The notes under the pieces: generated by a model | What the model was told of the DNA's origin: nothing | What the model saw: the letters and a program-made list of their open reading frames with translations, nothing else | The model's database searches: none | Program-made: the position numbers and the translations under genes | Part shown: positions 50,102 through 59,977 of the stretch, one piece after another | Numbering within the stretch: position 1 is the stretch's first letter | How the letters are laid out: each line of letters opens with the position of its first letter | Origin: Phaeosaccion multiseriatum | Taxonomy: Eukaryota; Ochrophyta, other classes | Assembly (NCBI GenBank): GCA_965112735.1 | Contig: OZ218962.1 | Coordinates: 496,001-560,000 of the forward strand | Direction of reading: 5' to 3' | DNA: 64,000 bases

Positions 50102-52004
50102 GGACGCACGCACACACACACACACACGTACACACGCACACACGCGCACGCACTCACACGCACAAGGATGCACACATACCCGAACCCACCCACGCGCACC
50201 CGCACGCACCTCACCCCCCTATTGGTCGGTCGGTCCGTCTCACTCACCCTCCCCTTCCCCCCATCCACTGCCACCCCATCCCATCCACTGCCATCCCAGA
50301 GTGGAGCGGGCTTGGCAGCAGCGTAAAAAGTACCAAGTCGGCTTGTATGGAGCCTACCTGGGGGCCAAAGCACTGCTACTCAGAGAGGAGCAGGAGCACC
50401 GTCTCGACGCGGAGACCGATGGCCAGGCGCTTCGTAGTAAGGGGTGGGATGGAGTAGGGGCTCTTGTGAAGAAGGGGATGCTGAGAAACACGCTGCAGAT
50501 GGCGACGGCAGTGGAGGACCAACCCCTTGCTATTGTCGAGGTGAGGGGAGGCGAGGAGGGAAGGAAGGAGGCGGGTAGGGTTATGTGTCATGCCTTACCG
50601 TTTGTGTTGGACTGACCCTGACCCTGACCCTGACCCTGACCCCGACCCTGACCCTGGCCCTGACCCTGACCCTGACCCTGACCCTGACCCTGGCCCTGAC
50701 CCTGACCCTGACCCTGACCCTGACCCTGACCGTGACCCTGACCCCTGACCCTGACCCTGACCCTGACCCTGACCCTGACCCTGACCCTGACCCTGACCCT
50801 GACCCTGACCCTGACCCTGACCCTGACCCTGACCCTGACCCTGACCCTGACCCTGACCCTGACCCTGACCCTGACCCTGACCCTGACCCTGACCCTGACC
50901 CTGACCCTGACCCTGACCCTGACCCTGACCCTGACCCTGACCGTGACCCTGACCCTGACCCTGACCGTGACCCTGACCCTGACCCTGGCCCTGGCCCTGA
51001 CCCTGACCCTGGCCCTCTTCCTCTTCCCCTTCCGCTTCACCTTCCCCCTACCCTGAGCACAGAGTGCGGGGGTGGAGGCTGATGAATGGGAGGAGCTGTA
51101 CACTGAAGATGGCACCCCTTACTACTACAATGCGGAAACCGAGGAGACCACGTGGGAGGTACCGCTACACACGGGGGAGAAGGTGCTTGCACTCACGGCC
51201 ACGGCCGAGGGCCAGGAGGAGGCTGAGGAGGAGGAGGCTGAGGAGGAGGAGGCGAGGGGGGGGGGGCAGCTGGCGGCGCTTCCTCCAGAGTGGGAGGAGG
51301 TGACCCAATCGCAGGAGGAGGGTGGATTGACGTTTTACTTTAATTCTTCGACGGGAGAAAGCGTTTGGGAGCGGCCGGAGGAGGAGCCTTTGCCAGAGCA
51401 TTGGGAGAGCGTGACGGAGGAGGGTGAGGATGGAGCGACGATCACGTACTACTACAACGCGCTGACGGAACAGTCCGTATGGGAGAGGCCGAGAGTTGGT
51501 GTACCCGATGGAGAAGGAGGAGGAGGAGGAGGAGGAGGGGACGGAGGAGAAGAAGGAGGAGGAGGAGGAGGAGGAGGAGGGGGAGGAGAAGGAGAGAGAG
51601 GAGAAGGGGGGGGAGAAGAAAGAGAGGGAGGAGAAGGAGAAGCAGAAGGAGGAGACGGAGGAGGAGGGCGGTGGGAGGGAGGAGGAAGAGAAGAGGAAGA
51701 TGTGGACGGCGACATGGGAGAGACGGATGCTGCTGAGGCGGGTGAGGAGACTGCTGCTGAAGCTTACGATGCTTCGAATCCCCATGATGGTGCGGCTCTC
51801 CCTCCCGAGTGGGAGGAGGTGCTTCAGGCGGGAGAGAGTGGGGAAGCTGACCTGGTCTACTTCTACAACAGTGTGACCGGAGAAAGCGTGTGGGATCGGC
51901 CTGCCTGGCCTTCTGCTCGTGTGCTGCCGTCGGATGGGGCGTTGGTGAGTGACGCCGTGGCTCAAGCACAAGCCCAGGCCCAGCAGCCGCAAGCACCGTC
52001 CTAG
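30145..52004 (+). CDS. Giant IQ / ankyrin / TPR-like / WW scaffold protein (33 exons)
   Basis: Exons: 30145..31071, 31335..32406, 32599..32761, 33138..33213, 34004..34162, 34482..34584, 34862..36183, 36601..36779, 36920..36995, 37388..37712, 37977..38209, 38595..38713, 39006..39126, 39594..39710, 39982..40069, 40374..40438, 40633..40809, 41379..41790, 42408..42550, 42785..42877, 43266..43463, 43734..43874, 44516..44704, 44866..44937, 45045..45122, 46117..46320, 46608..47093, 47349..47539, 47852..48062, 48451..48606, 48777..48952, 50300..50540, 51063..52004. All are GT-AG with consistent phases; 3,084 residues. The N-terminal third is Gln/Gly-rich and disordered. About 12 IQ-like motifs (e.g. 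[14 protein letters not shown]) lie at about 1280-1740 and 2195-2470, ankyrin repeats at about 1735-2100, a WW-like unit at about 2130, a TPR-like helix pair at about 2580-2690 and four WW domains at the C-terminus. Probably a calmodulin-binding cytoskeletal or ciliary scaffold (inference). Confidence 0.85.
33253..33807 (+). repeat. (CAGT)n array in intron 4 of the giant gene
   Basis: About 555 bases of the 4-mer CAGT with a few TTAG/CAGG variants, starting about 40 bases after the exon 4 donor. TCA/GTC register changes are few, so expansion is recent. Confidence 0.95.
34711..34813 (+). repeat. (CCCA)n array in intron 6
   Basis: CCCA 4-mers with CATC interruptions upstream of the exon 7 acceptor. 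On the transcript it is C-rich. Confidence 0.9.
36184..36590 (+). repeat. TG/TGCG microsatellite filling intron 7
   Basis: The 417-base intron between exons 7 and 8 is almost entirely (TG)n with GC and TC variants, starting right at the donor (GAG|GTGTGTG). Its ends are GT and AG, so the donor is embedded in the repeat. Confidence 0.85.
38767..38998 (+). repeat. (CCCT)n array in intron 12
   Basis: About 230 bases of perfect CCCT ending 7 bases before exon 13. The array itself supplies the polypyrimidine tract of the acceptor. Confidence 0.95.
41869..42336 (+). repeat. (CCCTCT)n array in intron 18
   Basis: About 470 bases of a 6-mer with a single T/C change near 42301. All six frames are open through it, which makes long artefactual Ser/Leu/Pro and acidic/Arg frames. 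Confidence 0.95.
43999..44512 (+). repeat. (CCCT)n array in intron 22
   Basis: About 510 bases of CCCT with CCCCT interruptions near 44020, 44205 and 44455, running directly into the exon 23 acceptor CCCAG. The three similar interruptions suggest internal duplication of a larger block. Confidence 0.95.
45127..45975 (+). repeat. 21-bp minisatellite in intron 25
   Basis: About 40 tandem copies of a roughly 21-base unit (CAGTCAGATAGAGGCATACA core) with point variants (AGGCAG/ATGCAG, GATAGA/GATACA) and a few short units. It is the only long minisatellite here that is not a simple 2-6-mer. Confidence 0.95.
48085..48305 (+). repeat. (GGGA)n array in intron 29
   Basis: Purine array beginning about 25 bases after the exon 29 donor and directly after a GCAGTTGGTGATACAG motif. 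Confidence 0.95.
49141..49963 (+). repeat. (GGA)n array in intron 31
   Basis: About 820 bases of nearly perfect GGA (one GAA variant near 49170). It opens frames on both strands as poly-Glu, poly-Arg, poly-Pro, poly-Leu and poly-Ser, none of which are genes: the flanking sequences are intronic and the exons on both sides join in phase. Confidence 0.97.
50613..51014 (+). repeat. (CCCTGA)n telomere-like array in intron 32
   Basis: About 400 bases of CCCTGA (complement TCAGGG) with CCCTGG, CCGTGA and CCCCGA variants. It lies between the exon 32 donor and the exon 33 acceptor. Confidence 0.95.
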
Positions 52005-52413
52005 ACTAGCTAGTAGACTAGCTAGCTACGCCCTCTGAAGAAATGAAAGAACCGAAACGACTTTCTTGTCCCTGACGTGTGTGTGCGCAAGGGGAGTGGG
52101 GGGGGGGATTTGATTTGGGTTTCAGTTGTAGGACCCATAAATTTCAGTTTCACCTCACACTCACACTTTCAGTTTCTTAGGCGATTCTTTTTGGGCGAAA
52201 AGAGACAAAAGGAAAAAAAAGAAAAAGTGCGCCAGAGGAAGAGAAGCTCTTGAGGGAGCAGCAGGCTATACTTGTAATAGAGCTGGAAGGATGGGTGGAG
52301 TTACCGCAATGGGAGTCGCAGAGGGAGCTCTGGAAGCGTGCAATCGGCAGCCGCCCGTGTGAGAAGAAAATTTATCCGGTGCTTCCACAACGGTGAACAG
52401 ACCACAACTGCAC
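52005..52413. other. Intergenic, 3' flank of the giant gene
   Basis: CTAGCTAGTAGACTAGCTAGC just after the stop, three TTTCAGTTT-type elements (about 52125-52180) and an A-rich run (52201-52226) that may be a 3'-end signal. Then the upstream region of zinc-finger gene 1. Confidence 0.5.
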
Positions 52414-54090
52414 ATGGAGCCGTGCTGGAGCACCGGGTGCTCCAAGTACGCATTGTGTAGGAGCTGCATGTATCGCATGCAGCAGCTGGTCCAGCTGGGC
52501 CTCGCTGCGGGCTCAAATTATGATCACCGAGGCGAGCAGCAGTCCGAGGAGCACAACCTGGTTCACAGAACAAGGAGCCCGTGGACAAGAGGCGCTGGTG
52601 GTAGGGTTTGTCTTGTTCCTCCTCCTCCTCTACCTCCGCCTTCTGCTTCTACTTCGCTTAGCAGTATGCCTCACTATCCTGCGCAACAGCCGCACTCGCG
52701 GCAGTGGATGGCATGTGAGCCAGAGAGGAACCCATCCCCCCCATCTGAGGACGAGGACGACGAGATCATCGATGTGGTTGGCACGGGCTGCAACAGCCCA
52801 GGACTTGGGCGTGACCATGCTGTATCACCAGCTGCTCGTGCTGCGGTGCCTGTGCCGCTGCCAGCGCCCTTGGCGGTGCCAGTCCCAGTCACTGGCTACA
52901 GCCCTGGATATGCACAGTACAACAACAGCAGCCGTCGGACGGGCACCACCCAAAGCTTCCCGCCATCCATAGCTGCTGTTGCTTCTCGGGGTCATAGCCG
53001 CCGGACGGGTACCATCCAAGGCTTCCCGCAATCAACAGCTGCGGTTGCTGGTCCGGCCAATGATACCAACAACAGCAGCAGCACCAGCAGCACCAGCAGC
53101 AGCACCAGTAGCAGCACGAGCAGGAGACACACTTGTGGGCTCTTTCTTGCGGCTGATGAGGATGTGAAAAATGAGGCCAGCAGCGCTAGCAACGCCAGCA
53201 ATGCCAGCAAGCGCAAGAGGCCCATCAGTCCAGAGGGAATGGACCTCGAGCCTCCTACCCTTGGAGCCGCCCTCGGAGAAGGAGGAGGGGACGGGGGGGG
53301 GAAGGAAGAGAAGGAGACGACAGTGAACAAGACAGCGACGATGCGCAGGCTAAAAAGGCTCCCTCACGCACCCATGGCGCGACTGCTACTCGGCCAGGCA
53401 CTCTTCGTACGACAGCAGCAAGAGGGACAGGGGTGCCATACCCTGTCATCCCCGTAGCTGTTCCGGTTGGCGTTAGGGCTAGGGCTAGGGCTAGCCGTGG
53501 GCGTGCGTTCCATAGCACCAGCAGGAGCAGTAGCAGTAGCAGCAGCAGCAGCAGCAGCGAGGGAAGGGGGGTGCACCATGGTGTGAATCACCAACTCGTG
53601 GAGAGTTTTCAGGGAGGAGGCGGTATGCTGCCTGCCGACGGAAGAAGCGGCCACCCCAGCATGAGCAGCAACAGCACCAGCAGCGGCAGCAGCAGGAACA
53701 GTCGCGGCAAGGCTGCGGCAGCAGCCGCAGCAGGAGCGAAAGGAGGACGAGGAAGAGGAGGAGGAGGAGGAGGAGGAGGAGGAGTCAAGTTGACAGCAGG
53801 TAGTGCACCAAGAAAGGCGCCACAGCGGCTCGCCAAGCGCAAGGCCAATGGCCAACCGCGTAATCGTCATCTGTGCTCCCACAAGGGCTGCTCCAACGTG
53901 GTCATCTCCAAAGGGGTGTGCAATACACACGGGGCGCCGAGGTCGCTCAAGCGAAGGTTGGCGAGCGAACGTTACGCCGTTTCCAGGGGATATGCCTTGG
54001 GCAAGAACGCCTGGAACGGTCCAACCGCCGCCAATTCGATGCCCAAGTCGTTGGCACGGACGGCCAAGGGCAAGAGGGAGAGGGAGAAGG

Positions 54091-54132
<42 letters not shown>

Positions 54133-55409
54133 CATCAGCAGCAGCCGCGGCAGACGGCCATAGCCACCACTTGCTTTTGTTGAGGAGGCGCGGGTCTAAC
54201 CAGGTGCACCCCTTGTGCGTCGTTGAGGGCTGCAAGAGCCCTGCCACCGGGTAAGTCAGTGAGTGCGTGCGGTGAGAGTGGGGGGAGTCAGCGTGCGGCA
54301 ACACGTTCGGTTCTTTCTGCCTTGCTTGTCCTGACGGGGGTTGCATGCTACTCCCTTAACGCCCTTCGTCTTACTCTGCTCCTCTCATGAGGGCTTCGCC
54401 TCCTTTCTCGGCCTCAATATTAAGTCCCTCCCTCCCTCCCTCCCTCCCTCCCTCCCTCTCTCCCTCCCTCCCTCCCTCCCTCCCTCCCCCCCTCCCGTCC
54501 TCCCTCCCTTCCTCCCTCCCTCCCACCATCCCCTCCCTCCCTCCCTCCCTCCCTTCCTCCCTCCCTCCCTCCCTCCCTCCTTCCTTCCCTTCCTCCCTCC
54601 CTCCCTCCCTCCCTCCCTCCTTCCTTCCCTTCCTCCCTCCCTCCCTCCCTCCTTCCCTCCCTCCCTCCCTCCCTCCCTCTCTCCCTCCTTCCCTCCTTCC
54701 CTCCCTCCCTCCCTCCCTTGACAAATCCCAGCGGAGGGCTCTGCACTGAACACAGTGCGCCCAAACGGGCTCCGAGCCAACGGCCCCGGAGCCGCCCCAC
54801 AGCCCCGCAAAGACAGCCAGAACAGCGACAACTAAGGAAACGAAAGCAGCAACAACAGCGATTAGAAGGGGAGGAGGAGGAGGTGGTGGTGGTGGAGGAG
54901 GAGGAGGAGGGGGGGAGGAGGAGGAGGAGGAGGTAGTGGAGGAGGAGGAGGAGGTGGTGGAGGAGGAGGAGGAGGAGGAGGAGGAGGAGGAAGAGGGGGA
55001 GGAATCAAGGGAGGAGGAGGGCTTGCTGTCTTCTCTCCACTTGCAAGTAGGACACGAAATTCAGCTTCCCCTGGAGGCCTGGGCGGTGCTAGACCCTACC
55101 GCATGGAGGGACGGTAGGAGAGGCGGCGAGACGTGGAAGGGTGTGGTGGTGAACGAGTCTCTCAGTGAGGCGAGGCTCCTTCCCTACTACGCCGTGACGG
55201 TGCCTAAAGAGAACCCACAGCGGCGCAGTCAGGCACGCACCGACGTGTTGACCGCGTTTATGCATGCCTCTCGGGTGGCCTTTAACAACCAGCAGCCGCT
55301 GGAGGAGGAGGAGCTGTGGGCGGGTCTAGCGGATCGGGTGGTGGTGGTGAGGGAGGATTGGGAGGCGGGAAGGGAGGTGCTGCGGCAACTGGCCAAGTCG
55401 GGATGTTAG
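52414..55409 (+). CDS. Zinc-finger protein 1 (C-x4-C-x9-C-x2-H), with two poly-G frameshifts
   Basis: Exon 1 52414..54250, exon 2 54732..55409, GT-AG intron filled by CCCT repeats. Two frame changes fall at G runs (53293-53301 and 54909-54915); adjusting one base at each would give one continuous frame, so they are probably sequencing errors. The N-terminus (MEPCWSTGCSKYALCRSCM) is Cys-rich. Ser/Ala/Gly-rich linkers follow, then finger A, CSHKGCSNVVISKGVCNTHG plus APRSLKRR, and finger B, CVVEGCKSPATG, split by the intron and resumed as GGLCTEHSAPKR. An acidic run and a 130-residue folded-looking C-terminus follow (LHLQVGHEIQLP, YYAVTVPKEN). Likely nuclear DNA- or chromatin-binding protein (inference from the finger type and basic/acidic layout). 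Confidence 0.7.
54426..54718 (+). repeat. (CCCT)n-type array in zinc-finger gene 1 intron
   Basis: Imperfect CCCT with CCTTCCTT and CCCCC changes, running to just before the exon 2 acceptor (CAAATCCCAG). Confidence 0.9.
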
Positions 55410-56229
55410 TAAAGCATGAAGCACCAACTGGCCAAGCCACTCAGCAGGAGGTAGGAGGTCTGAGGATACTGGACGACCAACTCGCCAAGCCGCTCGGTAT
55501 GAGGGTACGTGCTGTACGACCAACTCGTGAAGCCACGTTGGGAAGGTACGATACTGAAGCGCCAAGCACCGAGTCGAGAGAGTATCAAACAACCAACTGG
55601 CCCAGGCTCATCGGGAGGGGAGGGGAGGGGAGGAGATGGTACCGACCGGCTGAGGCAAAAGCATCGGATAGGGTAAGGGTAGGTACTCAAAGGAGGCAGA
55701 GCTAGGTAAAAGCACCCTCTATATTGAGAGGAAGGGGGGGGGGGGTTCAGTCCCAAGTGTACTGACCGACTGGTGTAAATTAAGAGACTATTATCGGCAC
55801 CCCCCAGAGCCAGAGAGATAAAGAGAAAGTAAAAAAAGAGAAGAAGAAGAAAAAAAAGTAATAATAAAAAATAAAAAAGGAAAAAATAGAGAGAGGGAAG
55901 GGTAAGGTGTATGTACGATGTATTTTACCAATCAACCCACCGTACGGTGTTGACAATTGTGTTGCTCGCCCTGTCCCCCCCCCCCACTGCTCCCTGCCCT
56001 TCCCTCGGCGTAGTAAGGCAGTAAGCGGGCCTTGACAGAACTACTCGTCACCACCATGCGCTAGCAGAGAGAGGCCTCTCGGTCTCGGTCTCCACGTCTG
56101 CTGCTGCTGCCACTGTATGCTGTAACCGCTGGTGCTCTCCGCTCCTGCTCTGTTTGAGGCCTCAGAGGCCGTAGAGTCAAGTATCGCGCATTCACCTGAA
56201 GCGAAGCCAAGAGCCCATATTTGCCCTCC
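55410..56229. other. Spacer between convergent zinc-finger genes
   Basis: Four degenerate repeats of CCAACT(G/C)G-CCAAGCC (about 55424-55600), a G-run near 55734-55747, and an A-rich block (about 55812-55890) expected at facing 3' ends. No gene seen. Confidence 0.5.
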
Positions 56230-58964
56230 TTACCCTCCTTTACCACTAGCGCCCCCTATCCCGGCCTCTTCTCCCCCCTCTTCCTGCTCCTTCTCCTCTT
56301 CCTCCTCCTCCTCCTCCTCCTCCTCCCCCTCCTCCTCCTCCTCCTCCTCCTCGCCCTCCCCCTGCCCCTCCTTCCCCTCCTTCCCCCCCTGTGAAGACTG
56401 CCGCCGCTGCCGCTCGTGCCGGTGCTTCCGTGTACCACCAACTGCTGCAACTGGCGCTGCAGCTGCTGGCCCCTTACGTGGAGTCCCGTTGGCGTTGACA
56501 TACTCCCACCTTGGCTTCTTGGACTTCTTGCCTGAGGCTGAAGTCCGAGGGGCCCCGTGCTTGTTACAGACTCCGCCACTTCATGTGTTCGGGATAAGGG
56601 GAAGAGGAAGGGGGGGAGGGCGAAGGGAAGAAATGGGGAGGGATTGAAGAGGGAGATAGAGGGGGGGGGTGGGGGGGGGGGCAAACGCAAGCGCAATTGC
56701 AATTGCCAGTAGGAGTGAGAAAGGAGCAAGCGAAGAGAGAGCTCAAAGGAGTCGACCGATGCAGAGTACGCACGCAAGCACGCACACAGAGCTTGGGTCG
56801 ATGGAAGGAGAGTAGAGAGAGAGCATCAAGCAAGCACTGACACGTGCAAGAACGTAGCAAGCAGTAGCACGTACAAGCAGGGAGCGAAGCAAGTCCACGC
56901 AAACAACCCAACCCAGCCCAGCCCGTAACGATGCAGACAGACGGTAGAGGCAACACAAGACAGTGAGGGGGGGGGCTACTCATTGCCCTTGGCGGCTTGC
57001 ACGCAGGCCAAGGGAGGGACTCTCCCAACCTACTCAACCCACTCAATCACTCACGTGATGGCAACATTTTGGCAGCCCTCGGCGGAGCAGTAAAACCGCT
57101 GACGCGAACCCTTCTTGTTGTTGGCTGCTGCGGACACTGGGGTCGCCCCTCCGCCTGACTGCGCCACGACAGCAGCGGCCGCCGCCTTTGCTTTCGCCGC
57201 CCGAGGCTTACACTCCGTTGTGGCGGCACTACCGACTGCCTCCTCCTCCTCATCCTCTTCCTCCTCCTCCTCCTCCTCTTCCTCCTCCTCTTCTTCTTCC
57301 TCCTCCTCCTCCGTAGAACCACTCCCTGCACTAGAGGCGCCCCTCTTTCTCTTGCTGCTACGACTCTTTCCGCTACTTTTGCCGCCGCTGCCCCCTCTAC
57401 CGCTGCTGCTTCCACTGCGAGCTTTGCTGGCGATCAAACTGCTGCTGCTGGTGCTGCCTCTGCTGGCGTTGCCTCTGCTGGCGCTGCCTCTGCTGCCGCT
57501 GCTTTTCTCTCCACGCTGCTCTTTCGTCGTGCCCTTGGTCTTCCTCTTGCTGCTCCTCGCCGCAGCGACGCCTCCTCCTCGCGACTTCTTGCCTGCCCTT
57601 GACCTCGGAGCTCCGTGCTTATTGCACACCCCCTTGCTAATGGCGACGTTCGTGCAGCCCTCGCCAGAGCACATGACTCGCTTCTTGGTCGATCTGTGCA
57701 CCCCCCTACTCGCAGCCGCCGCCTCGCCCTCCGCGTCCCCCTCATCCTCACCTTCACCCTCCTCTTCCTCGTCCTCTTCACTCCCCTCTTCTTCTTCCTC
57801 CTCCTCCTCTTCACCGTCACTATCAGCCTCGCCTTCGCCCCCTGTGACTTCAGCAGCATCGCTCTCGTCTTCGCCCGCTCCTCCACTGCCATCCTCGCTC
57901 CCTTCCTGCACCGTCTCCACCCTTGCCTTCGGCTTCCCGGGAAGAGCCTCCAGGATCCGACCACTGCGTCTACTGTACCTGTTCCGCGCATCGTCCGCCT
58001 CTTCCTTTTGTTGCTTCTCCTTCTCCTCCTTCGCCTCCTCCCCCTCCTCCTCCTCCTCCTCCTCCTTCTCCTTCTCCCCCCCCTCCTCCTCCTCCTCATC
58101 CTCCTCCTCCTCCTCCTCCTCCTCCTCCTCCTCCTCCTCTTTCTCCTCCCCATCCTGCGGCTTCTTGTCCTCCTTCTCGTCCTGTTGCTCCTCCTGCTGC
58201 TGCTGCTGCTGCTGCTGCAAGGCCTTCTCTTCTTCCTCCTCCTGCTGCTTCTCGTCAGAGCGGTCCCGGCCAGAATGAATGCCTTCGGAATCCGACCCCG
58301 AGGGCAACGGCCCAATGACACAGAAACCGTTAGTGCTCGCCCTGGCACCGACCACTCCCGACGGCAAGGGTAAGGGCAAGGGCAAGCCATGCCTCATCTG
58401 CAGCCCTCCGGCGCTGTTGCTGTTGCCGTCATTGTCGCTGACGTGAGGAGAGGGCGACGCAGCGGCGGCCTGGTGTGCTGGCATAGGATGATGATCCTTC
58501 TCCTCCTCCTTCCCGTCCTCCACCTCCATCATGTCCCCCCTCCCCCCGGATCCCCCGGCTGCTGCGTCATTGACTGTCATGCTGGAGTCGCTGTCACTGG
58601 CCTCGGAGTCACTAAAGTCGATGCCAACGTCGACTCCGCCGGGGGCGGTAGCACTGACTTCAGCCCCGTGCTCCATTCGCAGCCCCGGTGCCGGGCGCGG
58701 CGACTCCCCCACCCTGCTGTTGAGCTCTACTGCTGCCGCTGCAGCTGCCGCCGCTATGCTCTCTCTCTCGCTCCCACGCCATGCAGGCTCCTTCACCAAG
58801 CCCACCTGCGCTCTCGCGTACTTCCCCACAGGCACGAACCGCGCAGTAGGTTGGGGATGGGCCTGCATTCGGGCTCCCCTGCCGTACGCCCCGCCCCCCG
58901 CATATCTGCCCCCACTGGTGCCCCCATAGCCGTAGCCGTAGTAGTCACTGCCCTCCCTAGACAT
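56230..58964 (-). CDS. Zinc-finger protein 2 (C-x4-C-x9-C-x2-H), paralogue of zinc-finger protein 1
   Basis: Exon 1 58964..57055 and exon 2 56578..56230 on the minus strand; 752 residues. The N-terminus is Tyr/Gly-rich (SREGSDYYGYGYGG), followed by acidic/Ser tracts (FSDSEASDSDSS), poly-Gln and very long Glu runs. Finger A reads CSGEGCTNVAISKGVCNKHG with APRSRAGKK after it. A Lys/Arg/Ser linker and another Glu run follow. Finger B, CSAEGCQNVAIT, is cut by the intron after two bases of the Thr codon and continues GGVCNKHGAPR. The tail has VGGTRKHRHERQRRQ and an acidic end, stop at 56230-56232. The fingers resemble a stramenopile-enriched Cys3His family; nuclear location is inferred. Confidence 0.8.
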
Positions 58965-59543
58965 ACTCGAGCCCTGCCCATCCAACGTGTTCTTTATTTC
59001 TGTGCTTCCCTAGCACACATCCGACTCGCGGGAGCGTGGAAGGGAGCGTACCTAGACAGTTGATGAGAGGGGGTTTGAAAAGGGGAGAAGAGAATAGGCC
59101 CGGGGAGATGGGGATGGGAAGATGCAGCCCGAACAGCGTCGGCAGAGCCCACCTAAGCCACACACCTCTGGGTCGCCCCTGTGGTCGGAATCTACGCGTA
59201 TTGCCCTCACACCAACTCACACCAACTCAGTCCGCAGAAGGGGATGGAAGGGAGGAAGAATGCTCCTTACGTAAGGAATGGATCCATCTTACGTAATGCC
59301 AAATTGTTCTCCTGGAACTTCGATCTTCTCTATTTTTTGACCCGTCATTCCCTGTACTCAACCCCTGATACACTATCCGCTATCCGCTATCGGCCGGCGG
59401 CCGATAGCGCGCAATCGAGAATGTGGGCGATAGTGTATCGAGTTTTGCAAGCCTGCACTATCCTTACTTGTAGCGTTTTCATTGTTGTGGCCGTAATTGC
59501 TTTGTATGTCTATCCATCGATCGCCCTCAGTGTTTGAGGGTCA
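58965..59543. other. Spacer with nested inverted repeats
   Basis: Between two minus-strand genes (3' of the HemW gene, 5' of zinc-finger gene 2). Holds a nested hairpin at 59367-59439 and otherwise no gene. The short frame over it has no family resemblance. Confidence 0.5.
59367..59439. repeat. Nested inverted repeat / hairpin
   Basis: Outer arms GATACACTATC (59367-59377) and GATAGTGTATC (59429-59439); inner perfect arms GCTATCGGCC (59386-59395) and GGCCGATAGC (59399-59408) around a 3-base loop. It could be a small inverted-repeat element or a 3'-end RNA structure about 105 bases after the HemW stop. Confidence 0.75.
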
Positions 59544-59809
59544 TCAGTCCAAGCCCGCGAAGATGGTGGAGATGACGTGATTGGACACCAGAAAGCCCTC
59601 GGGGTCCGTCAATCTCAGCGTGTGTCCGTCGTCCTCCGCCAGGCCTCCATCCACGGCCTCCCTCGCCGCCTCCCGCACCCTCCTCACTGCCGCCTTGCCG
59701 TGGCGGGCTGTGAGGGCGGTGAGATTGACGCCGTCGGAGAGACGCAGGCCGAGCATGATACCGTCCAGCAGCTGCGACAGCGTGTGTGGGGCACAGCGGT
59801 AGGCGCACG

Positions 59810-59865
<56 letters not shown>

Positions 59866-59913
59866 ACGGGAACAGAGAAGGCACGCACACGTGGGCATAG
59901 TCACACACACACA

Positions 59914-59977
<64 letters not shown>

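Noticed and set aside
49102-50457. Long frames of poly-Glu, poly-Arg, poly-Pro, poly-Leu and poly-Ser on both strands
   Set aside because: They are translations of the GGA satellite in intron 31; flanking exons splice over it in phase.
50585-51115. Asp-Pro and Val-Arg / Gly-Gln repeat proteins
   Set aside because: Translation of the CCCTGA array in intron 32.
57115-58373. Long plus-strand Ser/Leu/Pro-rich frames opposite zinc-finger gene 2
   Set aside because: Antisense shadows of acidic and Ser-rich codons of the minus-strand gene, which has the conserved fingers.
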